Origin: JAICJR01 sp036555755
GTDB taxonomy: Bacteria; Actinomycetota; Thermoleophilia; Solirubrobacterales; Thermoleophilaceae
Assembly (NCBI GenBank): GCA_036555755.1
Contig: DATBKS010000078.1
Span: 1-64,000, forward strand
Direction of reading: 5' to 3'
Length of the DNA stretch: 64,000 bases
Shown piece after piece: positions 55,526 through 63,122 of the stretch. Position numbers and translations under genes: made by a program. The notes beneath the pieces are model-generated. The model saw nothing but the letters and a program-made list of their open reading frames with translations, was not told the origin of the DNA and did not search any database. Position 1 is the first letter of the stretch; each line of letters starts with the position of its first letter.

Positions 55526-56035
55526 GTGACTCGCCACGGAACGCTCTTCGGCCGCGCGGCCGTTCTCGCCGCCGGCGCCCTCGTCGCTCTCGCGCTCACT
55601 GCAGCCCCCGCAGGCGCGGCGACAAAGCTGCACTTCTTCCAGAAGCCGGAGTCGCAGCTATTCCTCGACCCATCGGGAAACCCGATCACCAATCCCAACG
55701 CGCCGCCGGCGGTCGGCGATCAGTTCATTTTCTCCGACCGCGACTACGTCGGTAACAAGAAGCACCACGCGAAGCACTGGACCGCCACCGATCATCTCCA
55801 GTGCACGGTCACTTCCGTGAGCTCGACCGGGGCGGCGGGTCTCTGCAACGGCCAGATCGCGATCGGCGGCTCGATGCTGCTGGCCGAGAACGTGAAGCTC
55901 GACCTGTCGGACAGCGGGACCACCACCGTGCCGATCACTGGCGGCACCGGGAAGTTCATTCACATGAAGGGGACGGCTCGCTCGGTGGGTATTGGCAAGA
56001 CCAACGACTCGGAGTTCACCATCGAGCTCCACTGA
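55526..56035 (+). CDS. Secreted barrel protein (allene-oxide-cyclase/dirigent-like)
   Basis: The 169-residue protein has a Sec signal peptide (about 1-31, ending PAGAA), then a beta-rich mature part: QLFLDPSGNPITNPNAPPAV, FIFSDRDYVGNKKHHAKHW, LQCTVTSVSSTGAAGLCNG, KLDLSDSGTTTVPITGGTGK and RSVGIGKTNDSEFTIEL. The GTGKFIHMKGT-like segment and order of strands fit the allene oxide cyclase barrel-like fold found in small actinobacterial secreted proteins. Function is unknown. Two Cys (CTVTS, LCNG) may form a disulfide. It is a single gene with its own promoter region and a tRNA-Sec gene after it. Confidence 0.78.
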   Translation: MTRHGTLFGRAAVLAAGALVALALTAAPAGAATKLHFFQKPESQLFLDPSGNPITNPNAPPAVGDQFIFSDRDYVGNKKHHAKHWTATDHLQCTVTSVSSTGAAGLCNGQIAIGGSMLLAENVKLDLSDSGTTTVPITGGTGKFIHMKGTARSVGIGKTNDSEFTIELH

Positions 56036-56061
56036 GGTTCCCTGGCCATACAGTGAGAGCT

Positions 56062-56154
56062 GGAGTGGCATGGGCCTGGTGGCTCATCCGGTCTTCAAAA
56101 CCGGCAGGGCGGAGCAGCCCTCCGCTTGGAAGGTTCGATTCCTTCGCCGCTCCG
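56062..56154 (+). tRNA. selC: tRNA-Sec (UCA), selenocysteine
   Basis: The 93-nt gene has the marks of bacterial tRNA-Sec: an 8-bp acceptor stem (GGAGTGGC with GCCGCTCC, one G-U), a 6-bp D stem (TGGGCC/GGCTCA), an anticodon stem CCGGT/ACCGG with loop CTTCAAA (anticodon TCA), a long variable arm with stem GCGGAG/CTCCGC, and a 5-bp T stem (GAAGG TTCGATT CCTTC). The discriminator is G and CCA is not encoded. selA, selB and selD are not in this window. Confidence 0.93.
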
Positions 56155-56248
56155 TAGGCGCTAAGTAAGTGGATTCTCACCGCCCGCGCGAAAGCACTGG
56201 AGTCCGCCAGCGTTGGTTGGGTGAGCCCACAAACACGGAGAGCCCACG

Positions 56249-57148
56249 TTGCGGAGCACGGCCGCGCGGGCCGCACGTCGCGTCAGCTACGCGACCCGCG
56301 CAACCAAAGCAATCGCTGCACACCCGTACGAAGGCGTCGAGCGCACGCGCGAGCGCCTTGCCGAGTGGCGCGATTCCGGCAGTCGCGGTTGGCCCCACCC
56401 GACCACGGATGCCCTCGAGGAGCGTGTCCACGAGTTGGTCGGCGCGCGCTGGCCGTGCGATCACGACGGGTTCGAAGAGGTATGGCAGTCAGCCCTGGAA
56501 GAGCTGAGGGCTCGGGGCCTGGAGGTTGGCCGCGGCGTGTTCGGGGGCTGGGATGACGCCGACGTGCGGCTCGCGCGGGTCTCCTGGTGCTTGGTTCGGG
56601 CGCTCCGGCCACGTTGTGTTGTGGAGACTGGCGTTGGGCGCGGCCTCACCACTCGTGTGATGCTCGAAGCCCTTGCCCGCTACGGAGGCGGGCGCCTGTG
56701 GAGCATCGATCTGCCGCCGCTGATCGAGTCGGGGCTCGCAGCCGAGGCCGGCGTCGCGGTGCCGGCGCGTCTGCGTCACCGCTGGACGCTGATACACGGC
56801 TCGAGCCGGCGCCGGCTACCGGCAGCCCTCGATGCGCTCGGCGAGATCGACCTCTTCGTCCACGACAGCATGCACACCACCCGCAACCTCAGCTTCGAGC
56901 TCTCCCACGCGTGGCGTGCGCTGAAGTCAACCGGCGCTGCCGTTATCGACGATGTCGAGAAGAACTCCGCCACGAGCCGGTTCCTGGAGGCGAGGCCAGG
57001 AACAGAGGCAGTGATCTCGCCGTCCGGGGATGGGGCCGCGCTGATCGGCGTGCTGTTCAAGCGGCCGCGCCAGACGGCTCCGCAGCCGTCGCGGCCGGGC
57101 GCCGTTCGCGCATCTTCACGCGCGTGCCCTTCTTCGGCACCATCGTGA
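56249..57148 (+). CDS. Class I SAM-dependent methyltransferase-like protein
   Basis: The 299-residue protein has an N-terminal helical region (about 1-110) and a Methyltransf_24-like Rossmann domain: RCVVETGVGRGLTTRVMLEA (motif I), LWSIDLPPLIESG, LIHGSSRRRLPAALDALGEI, DLFVHDSMHTTRN and AWRALKSTGAAVIDDV. The core ends near residue 275 (GVLFKRPR); the last 25 residues overlap the convergent P450 gene and are basic and low-complexity. The start codon appears to be TTG, with no good Shine-Dalgarno sequence. Substrate unknown. Confidence 0.72.
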   Translation: MRSTAARAARRVSYATRATKAIAAHPYEGVERTRERLAEWRDSGSRGWPHPTTDALEERVHELVGARWPCDHDGFEEVWQSALEELRARGLEVGRGVFGGWDDADVRLARVSWCLVRALRPRCVVETGVGRGLTTRVMLEALARYGGGRLWSIDLPPLIESGLAAEAGVAVPARLRHRWTLIHGSSRRRLPAALDALGEIDLFVHDSMHTTRNLSFELSHAWRALKSTGAAVIDDVEKNSATSRFLEARPGTEAVISPSGDGAALIGVLFKRPRQTAPQPSRPGAVRASSRACPSSAPS

Positions 57149-58418
57149 TGCCGCGGCGCTCGACGCGTTCGGCATGCGGGCCGACAGGCTCGAGCAGCGT
57201 CCGCTCGATCACCCGGCGCAGCACAACGCGCATCTCGAACAGCGCGAATGAGGCCCCGAGGCAGCGGCGCGTGCCGCCGCCGAATGGGATCCATGTGTAC
57301 GTGTCGGGCGGGTCGTCCTCGAGGAAGCGCTCGGGGCGGAAGTCGCGCGGTCCGACGAAGCACTCCGGCCGCGCGTGAATGACGGAGATGGACGGGTTGA
57401 TCTCGGTGCCCTCGGGCAGCGTGTAGCCGCCGAGCTCGAACGAGCCGCCGCGCACAACGCGACCCACGCCCGGCACCACCGGCCGGATGCGCAGCGCCTC
57501 CTTGGCCACGGCGTCGACATAGGCGTCGTCGCCCTCCTCGACCGCCCGCTGGAGCTCCGCCAGTACGCGGGGCGTGCGCAGCACCATGTCAACTGCCCAG
57601 GACAGGCCGGTTGCCGTGGTCTCGTGGCCGGCCACGAGCAGAGTGACGAGCTGGTCGCGCAGCTCCTCGTCGGTCATCGGGTTGCCGTTCTCGTCGCGGG
57701 CGAGCAGCAGCATCGACAGCACGTCCTCGCGCTCCTCGAGGTCGGGCGCGTCGCGGCGGCGAGCGATCTCGTCGTAGATCAGCTCGTCCACCTTCAGCCG
57801 GCGATCCTCGAACTTGCGCACGGCCTGCTTGTTCTCGAAGCGCATGAGAACCATCAGCAGGATCCCGAGGCGGTTCGACACCGGCTCGATCATCGCGCGC
57901 AGTCGCTGCTTGAGCTCGTCCTGCCGCGGTCCCGGGTCCACGCCGAACACCGCGCGCAGGATCACGTCGAGCGTGAGCTGTTGCATCGAGGGGAGCAGCG
58001 CGAACTCCTGGTCGAGCGGCCACTGGTCGATGGCGCGGTCGGCCGCCTCGCGCATTACGTCCTCATAGGCGCGCATGCGCTGCCCGTGGAAGGGCGGCAG
58101 CATCAGCCGCCGCTGGCGGAGGTGCTCCTCGCCGTCGAGCAGCAGGACCGAGCGCATGCCGAGCGCCGGCCCGAGCAGTTCATTGGCCTCCCCGGCGCGC
58201 AGCCGATCGGGCGGCCCGCGGAAGACCTCCTTGACGAGCGCCGGGTCGAACACCATCACGAAGTTGGGATCGAACGACGTGCCGAGCCGGACGATCGGGC
58301 CGTAGCGGCGGTACATGCGCGCGATGAAACGACGCGGGCCGAAGATGAAGTAGAGCGTCTGGATGAAGTGCGGAAGCCGCGGGCCAGGCGGCAGTCCGCT
58401 GTGCTTTGCGGCGGCCAT
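57057..58418 (-). CDS. Cytochrome P450
   Basis: The 453-residue soluble P450 has the I-helix LLVAGHETTATGLSWAVD, the ExxR motif in KEALRIRPVVP, and the heme-binding loop WIPFGGGTRRCLGASFALFE with the axial Cys. The N-terminus starts LPPGPRLPHFIQTLYFIFGP. It should hydroxylate a small lipophilic substrate, with electrons from a ferredoxin partner not present here. The ATG at 58418 is close to TTATCT, a possible leaderless -10. The C-terminus is Ala/Arg-rich and overlaps the methyltransferase gene by 92 nt on the other strand. Substrate unknown. Confidence 0.93.
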   Translation of the reverse strand: MAAAKHSGLPPGPRLPHFIQTLYFIFGPRRFIARMYRRYGPIVRLGTSFDPNFVMVFDPALVKEVFRGPPDRLRAGEANELLGPALGMRSVLLLDGEEHLRQRRLMLPPFHGQRMRAYEDVMREAADRAIDQWPLDQEFALLPSMQQLTLDVILRAVFGVDPGPRQDELKQRLRAMIEPVSNRLGILLMVLMRFENKQAVRKFEDRRLKVDELIYDEIARRRDAPDLEEREDVLSMLLLARDENGNPMTDEELRDQLVTLLVAGHETTATGLSWAVDMVLRTPRVLAELQRAVEEGDDAYVDAVAKEALRIRPVVPGVGRVVRGGSFELGGYTLPEGTEINPSISVIHARPECFVGPRDFRPERFLEDDPPDTYTWIPFGGGTRRCLGASFALFEMRVVLRRVIERTLLEPVGPHAERVERRGITMVPKKGTRVKMRERRPAATAAEPSGAAA

Positions 58419-58443
58419 CTGCAGATAATCGCAGGCGCTGGAG

Positions 58444-59358
58444 CTATGCCGCCACGGCCGGCCAGTCGGCCACCCGGGCAACGGCGCCGTCGACGCCCAC
58501 GAGCCGCGACGGCAGACGCAGCGAGTCGAGCCACGACAGCGCCGACGAGCCGCGGACCATCGCCGCGGTGCTCGCGATGTTGGCTGCGACGCAATTGGCG
58601 GCGGCCACGCTCACCGTGCGCCACACCTCGGCCGCGGGGCGCCCGCTCCCGGGATCGATGATGTGGTGGAGCTCGTCCGAGCCACGGCGCCAGCGGCGCG
58701 CGGCGGAGCTCGACGTCGCAAGCCCGCCCTCGGTGATGCTCACCGTCTCTCCGGGGGCGTCGAATCCGGCCGTGTGGTCATCGGTCACGCGCACCGGCCA
58801 GCCGCCGTCGGGCGGCGGGCCGCCGGCGGCCAGGTCGCCGCCCAGGTTCACGAGTACGCCACCGCTCAAGGCAGCCGCACACGCACGCGCCGCGCGATCG
58901 GCCGCAAGCGCCTTGGCGGTGGCGCCGAAGTCGAGCTCCACGCCGCGCGGAACGCGCACGGCGGGACGTGAGCGGTCCACCTGCACGAGCCGCCAGCCGG
59001 GCGCAGGCACGAAGGTCACGCGGCCCGTCCGCAGCGCGGGCAGCTCGGCGAAGTCGCGGTCGTAGCCGGCCACCCGCAGCGCCCGGCCCACCGTCGGGTC
59101 GACATCGCCGGCAGTCGCTCGCGCAGCGCCGAGCGCCACGTTCACCGCCTCGAGAAACAGCCGGCTCACCTCCACCCAGCGTCCGGGGCAGCCGTTCACC
59201 CGCGCGACCTCCGAGTCCTCGCGAAAGCGGCTACAGGCGAGGTCGATCGCCTCGACCTCCGCGGCGAGGATGCCGCGCGCGAGCTCCAGCTCGGACTCGT
59301 CGGAGACGAAGATCTCGGCTGTCGAACCGAGCGCGTCCCAGCGCGCCGACGCCGCCAT
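58444..59358 (-). CDS. apbE: FAD:protein FMN transferase (ApbE)
   Basis: The 304-residue protein has ApbE motifs: the N-terminal MAASARWDALGSTAEIF, the EAIDLACSRFREDSEVARVN segment, VELDFGATAKALAADRAARA, VLVNLGGDLAAGG, and LHHIIDPGSGRPA, which is the Mg/FAD-binding end. ApbE links FMN to Thr in partner proteins such as Rnf/Nqr subunits or small FMN-binding proteins, at the outer membrane face. No signal peptide is visible, so it may act inside. It overlaps a small membrane-protein gene by 1 nt (TGATG), an obvious partner. Confidence 0.9.
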   Translation of the reverse strand: MAASARWDALGSTAEIFVSDESELELARGILAAEVEAIDLACSRFREDSEVARVNGCPGRWVEVSRLFLEAVNVALGAARATAGDVDPTVGRALRVAGYDRDFAELPALRTGRVTFVPAPGWRLVQVDRSRPAVRVPRGVELDFGATAKALAADRAARACAAALSGGVLVNLGGDLAAGGPPPDGGWPVRVTDDHTAGFDAPGETVSITEGGLATSSSAARRWRRGSDELHHIIDPGSGRPAAEVWRTVSVAAANCVAANIASTAAMVRGSSALSWLDSLRLPSRLVGVDGAVARVADWPAVAA

Positions 59359-59621
59359 CACGACCCTCCCGACACGGCGCCGCTCACGGCCTGCGAGGCG
59401 CGCGGCGCGCTCGCCGGAGGAACGAGCGCCATCGCCTGCGTGTCGCTGCCGAGGGTCGCTGTCGGCCGCACCGTGTCGGCGGATGACGCATCGCCCGTGT
59501 CGGTCGGAGGCGTCGCGTTTGCGACGGCGCCCGCGAAGAATCCTGCGATGGCAACGGCACCGCCGACGACCCAACGCTTGATTCGCCCGGCCCGGCGACG
59601 GAGAGTCATGGCCGCAAGCAT
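59358..59621 (-). CDS. Small membrane-anchored protein cotranscribed with apbE
   Basis: The 87-residue protein has a basic start (LRRRAGRIKRW), one membrane helix (about 18-35, VVGGAVAIAGFFAGAVA) and an exported Thr/Ser/Ala-rich tail (PPTDTGDASSADTVRPTATL) of low complexity. I do not recognise a family. The tail has many Thr that could be FMN-acceptor or glycan sites, but no clear DxxTGAT-type flavinylation motif was seen. The start is ATG 59621 or 59609. It overlaps apbE by 1 nt. Confidence 0.55.
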   Translation of the reverse strand: MLAAMTLRRRAGRIKRWVVGGAVAIAGFFAGAVANATPPTDTGDASSADTVRPTATLGSDTQAMALVPPASAPRASQAVSGAVSGGS

Positions 59622-59666
59622 CGGTGGCCCGCTGTAAGCAGGCCTAAGCCGCCCGTAAGACTTTTC

Positions 59667-60596
59667 TCAGGCCTGCCGGGCCGACACGAGCGGCGGCCGC
59701 TCCACGAGTTGCACGTGGCGCGTCTCGAGCGCATCGCGCGGCAGGAGCAGGTCGTCCGCGTCCTCGACCTCGCTCAAGCGCCCGTCGCGCTCGAGCCGCG
59801 TCGTCACCGCACGCAGCACCGCGTAGGCCATCTGCGTCAGCTCGCCGAGCGGCTGGTGACGGTTCTGCCGCATCTCGATGTCCACCTGCGCGAGCCCGTC
59901 GAGTCCCACTTCGCGCCAGGCGTCGATCAGCAGCGCGACCTCCACCGCGTACCCCGTGGCGAACGGAAGGCGCTGCAGCAGCTCGCGCGTGCCTGCCATC
60001 TCGCCGGCGAGCGGCTGCCGGAAGCCGGCGAGCTCGGGGTAGAAGAGGTTGAGCAGCGGCCGGGCGGTGAGCTCCGTCACGCGCCCGCCGCCCTCCGGCA
60101 GCGTCTCCTCGCCGAGCTTCAAAGGCCGGCGGTAGAACGCCTTCACGTACTCGATCTCGCCGTCGCCGCAAACGAGCGGGCCGGCGAGCCCGCAGGCGAA
60201 GTGGGGACCGAAGCCCTCGGAGTCGGCATCCAGGAACACGACCACGTCGTTCTCGATCACCGACAGCGCGCGCCACAGCGCGTCGCCCTTGCCGAGCACC
60301 TCGCCCTGCTCGGGCATCAACTCGGTCTCGTCGCGCACGTCGGCGCCGGCTTCCGCCGCGATCTCCGGTGTCCGGTCCTCCGAGCTCGCGTCGACCACCA
60401 GCACCTCGTCGATCGCACCCACGTCGCGCAGGCCCACGAGGTCGCGCACGATCGGCCCGATCGTCTGCTCCTCGTTGCGCGCCGGCACGCAAACGGTCAC
60501 GGACCGCGTGCGCTCGGCCGCCAGCCGCTCAGCCGGAAACTGGCTGTGGTGGAACGAGCGCGTCTCGTACCACTGTCGCGCCCGCTCCGCGTCCAT
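59667..60596 (-). CDS. gpgS: Glucosyl-3-phosphoglycerate synthase
   Basis: The 309-residue GT-A (GT81) enzyme starts MDAERARQWYETRSFHHSQF and has VTVCVPARNEEQTIG, the UDP-sugar site LVVDASSEDRTPEIAAEAGA, the metal-binding DAD in VVVFLDADSEGFGPHF and LPFATGYAVEVALLIDAW. It transfers glucose from NDP-glucose to 3-phosphoglycerate, the first step to glucosylglycerate and, in mycobacteria, methylglucose lipopolysaccharide. The ATG overlaps the stop of the USP-like gene by 1 nt. A separate phosphatase gene (GpgP) was not found. Confidence 0.93.
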   Translation of the reverse strand: MDAERARQWYETRSFHHSQFPAERLAAERTRSVTVCVPARNEEQTIGPIVRDLVGLRDVGAIDEVLVVDASSEDRTPEIAAEAGADVRDETELMPEQGEVLGKGDALWRALSVIENDVVVFLDADSEGFGPHFACGLAGPLVCGDGEIEYVKAFYRRPLKLGEETLPEGGGRVTELTARPLLNLFYPELAGFRQPLAGEMAGTRELLQRLPFATGYAVEVALLIDAWREVGLDGLAQVDIEMRQNRHQPLGELTQMAYAVLRAVTTRLERDGRLSEVEDADDLLLPRDALETRHVQLVERPPLVSARQA

Positions 60597-61003
60597 CACT
60601 CCACAACCAGCTGCTTGACGGGCTTGCCGAAGCGCTCGCGGGCCTCGTCCACGACGCCCTCCTCCTGCCAGTTGCGCCCGCCCTCGCCGTGCATGCACAG
60701 CACGATCTCGTCGGCGGGATAGGTCTGGAGTGCGTCTTGAAGAGCGAGCAGGGGATCGGCCTCGCCGGTGTCTCCGGCGGCGTCGATGCCTTCCTCGTCG
60801 AGTCGCTCCACTGTCTCCTCCTGAACCTGCTCGGCACGGGCGATTGCCTCGTCTGCGTCCGAGAGCAGGAACTTCTTACGGCTGTTGAGCGCGGGCGCCA
60901 CCACCAGCACTTCGGCTTCCTGGGCGGTGTCGCTGCCAACGGCGCTGCGCAGCGCATCGGCGGAGATCGGCTCACTGACTAGGGCGATGATTTTCTTGGT
61001 CAT
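60596..61003 (-). CDS. Small universal-stress-protein-like protein
   Basis: The 135-residue protein starts MTKKIIALVSEPISADALRS and has a Rossmann-like alpha/beta layout: EVLVVAPALNSRKKFLLSD, AIARAEQVQEETVERLDEEG, and DALQTYPADEIVLCMHGEGG. The nucleotide-binding loop of typical USP proteins (GxxGxSG) is replaced by MHGEGGRNWQEEG. It lies between the TauE/SafE genes and gpgS, with the gpgS ATG in its stop. Function unknown; ATP binding is doubtful. Confidence 0.68.
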   Translation of the reverse strand: MTKKIIALVSEPISADALRSAVGSDTAQEAEVLVVAPALNSRKKFLLSDADEAIARAEQVQEETVERLDEEGIDAAGDTGEADPLLALQDALQTYPADEIVLCMHGEGGRNWQEEGVVDEARERFGKPVKQLVVE

Positions 61004-61013
61004 GCGAGCCCCT

Positions 61014-61394
61014 TTACCCGGGTGGCGTGATTGCTCTCCTCGCCAAGTGGAAGGCGAAGTACAGCAACATCGCCGCAAAGAGGTAGGAGAGCACCTTGTC
61101 CGAGACGAGATTGGCGAGCCCGACTCCGGCGAGCACGCCGAGCGGCGAGAGGAGCCCGATCAGGAGCGCGTCGCGAGGGCGCAGGTTGCCGTAGCTGCGC
61201 TGCCGCCAGGCGCCGACCATCGCCACCGGGATGATCGCGAGCAGCGACGTGGCCTCGCCGCGCAGCTGCGTCTCGCCGAGGATCAGCACGAGCCCAGGCA
61301 CGAACAAGAGCCCGCCGCCGATCCCCAGCAGACCGCTCGACATCCCCGCCGCGAACCCGACCGCGAGCGTTGCCACGACCTCCCCGGTGCTCAA
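61014..61394 (-). CDS. TauE/SafE-family half-transporter (second of pair)
   Basis: A 126-residue protein with four membrane helices that equals one repeat of TauE/SafE: GFAAGMSSGLLGIGGGLLFV, LAIIPVAMVGAWRQRSY, LLSPLGVLAGVGLANLVSD and LFAAMLLYFAFHLARRA. Normal family members have about 250 residues with two such repeats in one chain. The preceding gene encodes the other half and overlaps by 4 nt, so a heterodimer of the two is likely. The family exports sulfite, organosulfonates or other anions; the substrate is open. Confidence 0.82.
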   Translation of the reverse strand: MSTGEVVATLAVGFAAGMSSGLLGIGGGLLFVPGLVLILGETQLRGEATSLLAIIPVAMVGAWRQRSYGNLRPRDALLIGLLSPLGVLAGVGLANLVSDKVLSYLFAAMLLYFAFHLARRAITPPG

Positions 61395-61756
61395 AAGACG
61401 AGCAGGGCCGCGGACACCACCATCAGGACTGCGAACAAGCCGTTGAGCACGCGCACCGGCAGCCGCTGCTGGAGCGCGGTGCCGGCGATGACGCCGAACA
61501 CCGCGGGGATGCCGATGAGCACGCCCTTCGACACGTCGACGTTGCCATACACGCCGCTCGCCAGGGCGCCGAAGGCGGCAATGAGGACGATCGCGGCGAG
61601 CGAGGTCCCCGCGGCCACGCGCTCCTCGTAGCCGAGCCAGAGGATCAGGAGGGGCACGATCACGGTCCCGCCGCCAATCCCGAAGAGGCCGCTGAACGCA
61701 CCCGCGATGGTGCCGATGACGCCCAGCCGCACGAGCCTCTTCGACATGCGGGGCAT
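61391..61756 (-). CDS. TauE/SafE-family half-transporter (first of pair)
   Basis: A 121-residue protein (or 118 from the ATG at 61747) with four membrane helices and the same repeat unit: GTIAGAFSGLFGIGGGTVIV, GTSLAAIVLIAAFGALASGV, AVFGVIAGTALQQRLPV and LFAVLMVVSAALLVF. The GLFGIGGG motif marks the family's conserved glycine turn. It overlaps the next half-size gene (4 nt). The pair may be the ancestral, unfused form of this transporter. It is divergent from otsB by about 10 nt. Confidence 0.82.
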   Translation of the reverse strand: MPRMSKRLVRLGVIGTIAGAFSGLFGIGGGTVIVPLLILWLGYEERVAAGTSLAAIVLIAAFGALASGVYGNVDVSKGVLIGIPAVFGVIAGTALQQRLPVRVLNGLFAVLMVVSAALLVF

Positions 61757-61766
61757 ACTACGGCGA

Positions 61767-62579
61767 GTGTCCGCTCCGACCGCAGAGACGCTCGCCGAGG
61801 TCCTCAGACCGCTCACCGACGCCCCGCGCGAGGCGGCGGTGTTCTGCGACATCGACGGCACGCTCGCGCCGATCGTCGAGCGCGCTGAAGACGCCAAGGT
61901 GCCCGAGGGCACGTCGCGGCTGATCGGCGCGATCGCCCGCCGCTACGGCTGCGTTGCGGCCATCTCCGGGCGCTCCGTCAGCGAGGCGCGCCGGCTGCTC
62001 GGGGTGGGCGGAATCGCGTACGCGGGTATGCACGGCGTGGAGATGATGTGGCCGCATGCCACAAGCTCCGAGCTGAACCCCGAGGTGGCTTCGTGGGCCG
62101 AGCGCGTGGGGCAGTTCGTGCGCGACAACGAGTCGCGCGAGCTGCGCATCCTGCGCGTGCGGATCGAGGACAAGGGCCCGATCAGCGCCTTCCACTGGCG
62201 GGGAGCACGCGACGAAGAGGCCGCGCACGAGCGGGTCAAGGAGATCGCCGAGGCGGCCGAGGAGGCGGGCTTTCACGTCCACTGGGGGCGCAAGGTGCTC
62301 GAGGTGCGCCCGCCCGTCCCGATCGACAAGGGCCAGGCGATCCGCGCCCTCGTGCACCACTGCCCGGTGCGTGCGGCGCTCTACGCGGGCGACGACGTGA
62401 CCGACCTCGACGGCTTCGACGCGCTGGACGAACTGGTGGCGGACGGTCAGCTCGGCGCCGCGGTGCGGGTGGGACTCCGCTCGGACGAGGGACCGGAGGA
62501 ACTTGTGGAGCGCGCGGACCTCGTGGTCGACGGAGTTCCCGGCTTCCAGGCCGTCCTTCGCGTTCTCGCCGAGGCCTAG
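61767..62579 (+). CDS. otsB: Trehalose-6-phosphate phosphatase
   Basis: The 270-residue HAD enzyme has motif I FCDIDGTLAPIVERAEDAKV, VAAISGRSVSEARRLLGVGG, IAYAGMHGVEMMW, WGRKVLEVRPPVPIDKGQAI and motif IV ALYAGDDVTDLDGFDAL. The GRKVLEVRP string is typical of OtsB. It removes phosphate from trehalose-6-phosphate, giving the protectant trehalose. OtsA is not in the window. The GTG at 61767 (SAPTAETLAEVL) was chosen; it is 10 nt from the divergent transporter gene. GpgS is nearby, so the locus holds two compatible-solute genes. Confidence 0.92.
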   Translation: MSAPTAETLAEVLRPLTDAPREAAVFCDIDGTLAPIVERAEDAKVPEGTSRLIGAIARRYGCVAAISGRSVSEARRLLGVGGIAYAGMHGVEMMWPHATSSELNPEVASWAERVGQFVRDNESRELRILRVRIEDKGPISAFHWRGARDEEAAHERVKEIAEAAEEAGFHVHWGRKVLEVRPPVPIDKGQAIRALVHHCPVRAALYAGDDVTDLDGFDALDELVADGQLGAAVRVGLRSDEGPEELVERADLVVDGVPGFQAVLRVLAEA

Positions 62580-63122
62580 ATGCGCTTCACAGACTTCCTT
62601 CGCACGGCCGTCTTGCTGTTCGCAGCTTCCGCCACGGTGCTCGCGGCGGTGACCATCGCCGGCGCCACATCCAAGGGCGAGAACACGCTGATCTACTTCT
62701 CGCTCGGCTGGTGGCTCGTGGCCACCGCAGGAGGGATCGTCCTCGGCCGCCGCGCGCGCGTGACGGACGGCATCTCACGCCTGCTCGCCTCCGCGCGCAG
62801 CACGCCGGTGCTCCCGGAGGTCGAGCCCGCACGCATCCTCATCACCCGCCTGTGGGCACTGGCCCTGCTCACGGTGGTGGGCGGCGGCGTGGCGTTCCTC
62901 ATCCCGCAGGTGCCGGCCGTGGGCGCGGGGTACGCCCTCGGCGTGGCCCTGCTGTGGCGCCGCCAGAGCCCGGCGGTGCTGGCGATCGAGCAGCGCGACG
63001 GCGTGCAGTTCTACGTCGAGCACACCGGGCCGTTCGAGCCAACCAAGCTCCTGCGCGTGCCCGGCTACCGCAAGCTCGTGTCGCTCAGGGAACCGGCGCG
63101 CCGGCCGGGCGCTCCCGTCTAG
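62580..63122 (+). CDS. Unknown membrane protein with four helices
   Basis: The 180-residue protein starts directly after the otsB stop, so it is coupled to it. It has helices at about 8-28 (AVLLFAASATVLAAVTIAG), 38-56 (YFSLGWWLVATAGGIVLGR), 92-110 and 115-130, then a soluble tail with VQFYVEHTGPFEPTKLLRVP. I do not recognise a family. The short loop of helices suggests a small membrane accessory protein. It ends tail to tail with polX (4-nt overlap). Confidence 0.7.
   Translation: MRFTDFLRTAVLLFAASATVLAAVTIAGATSKGENTLIYFSLGWWLVATAGGIVLGRRARVTDGISRLLASARSTPVLPEVEPARILITRLWALALLTVVGGGVAFLIPQVPAVGAGYALGVALLWRRQSPAVLAIEQRDGVQFYVEHTGPFEPTKLLRVPGYRKLVSLREPARRPGAPV

Noticed and set aside
56062..56248. 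Integration of a genomic island at the tRNA-Sec gene
   Set aside because: No integrase and no direct repeat of the tRNA 3' end were found; base composition stays uniform.
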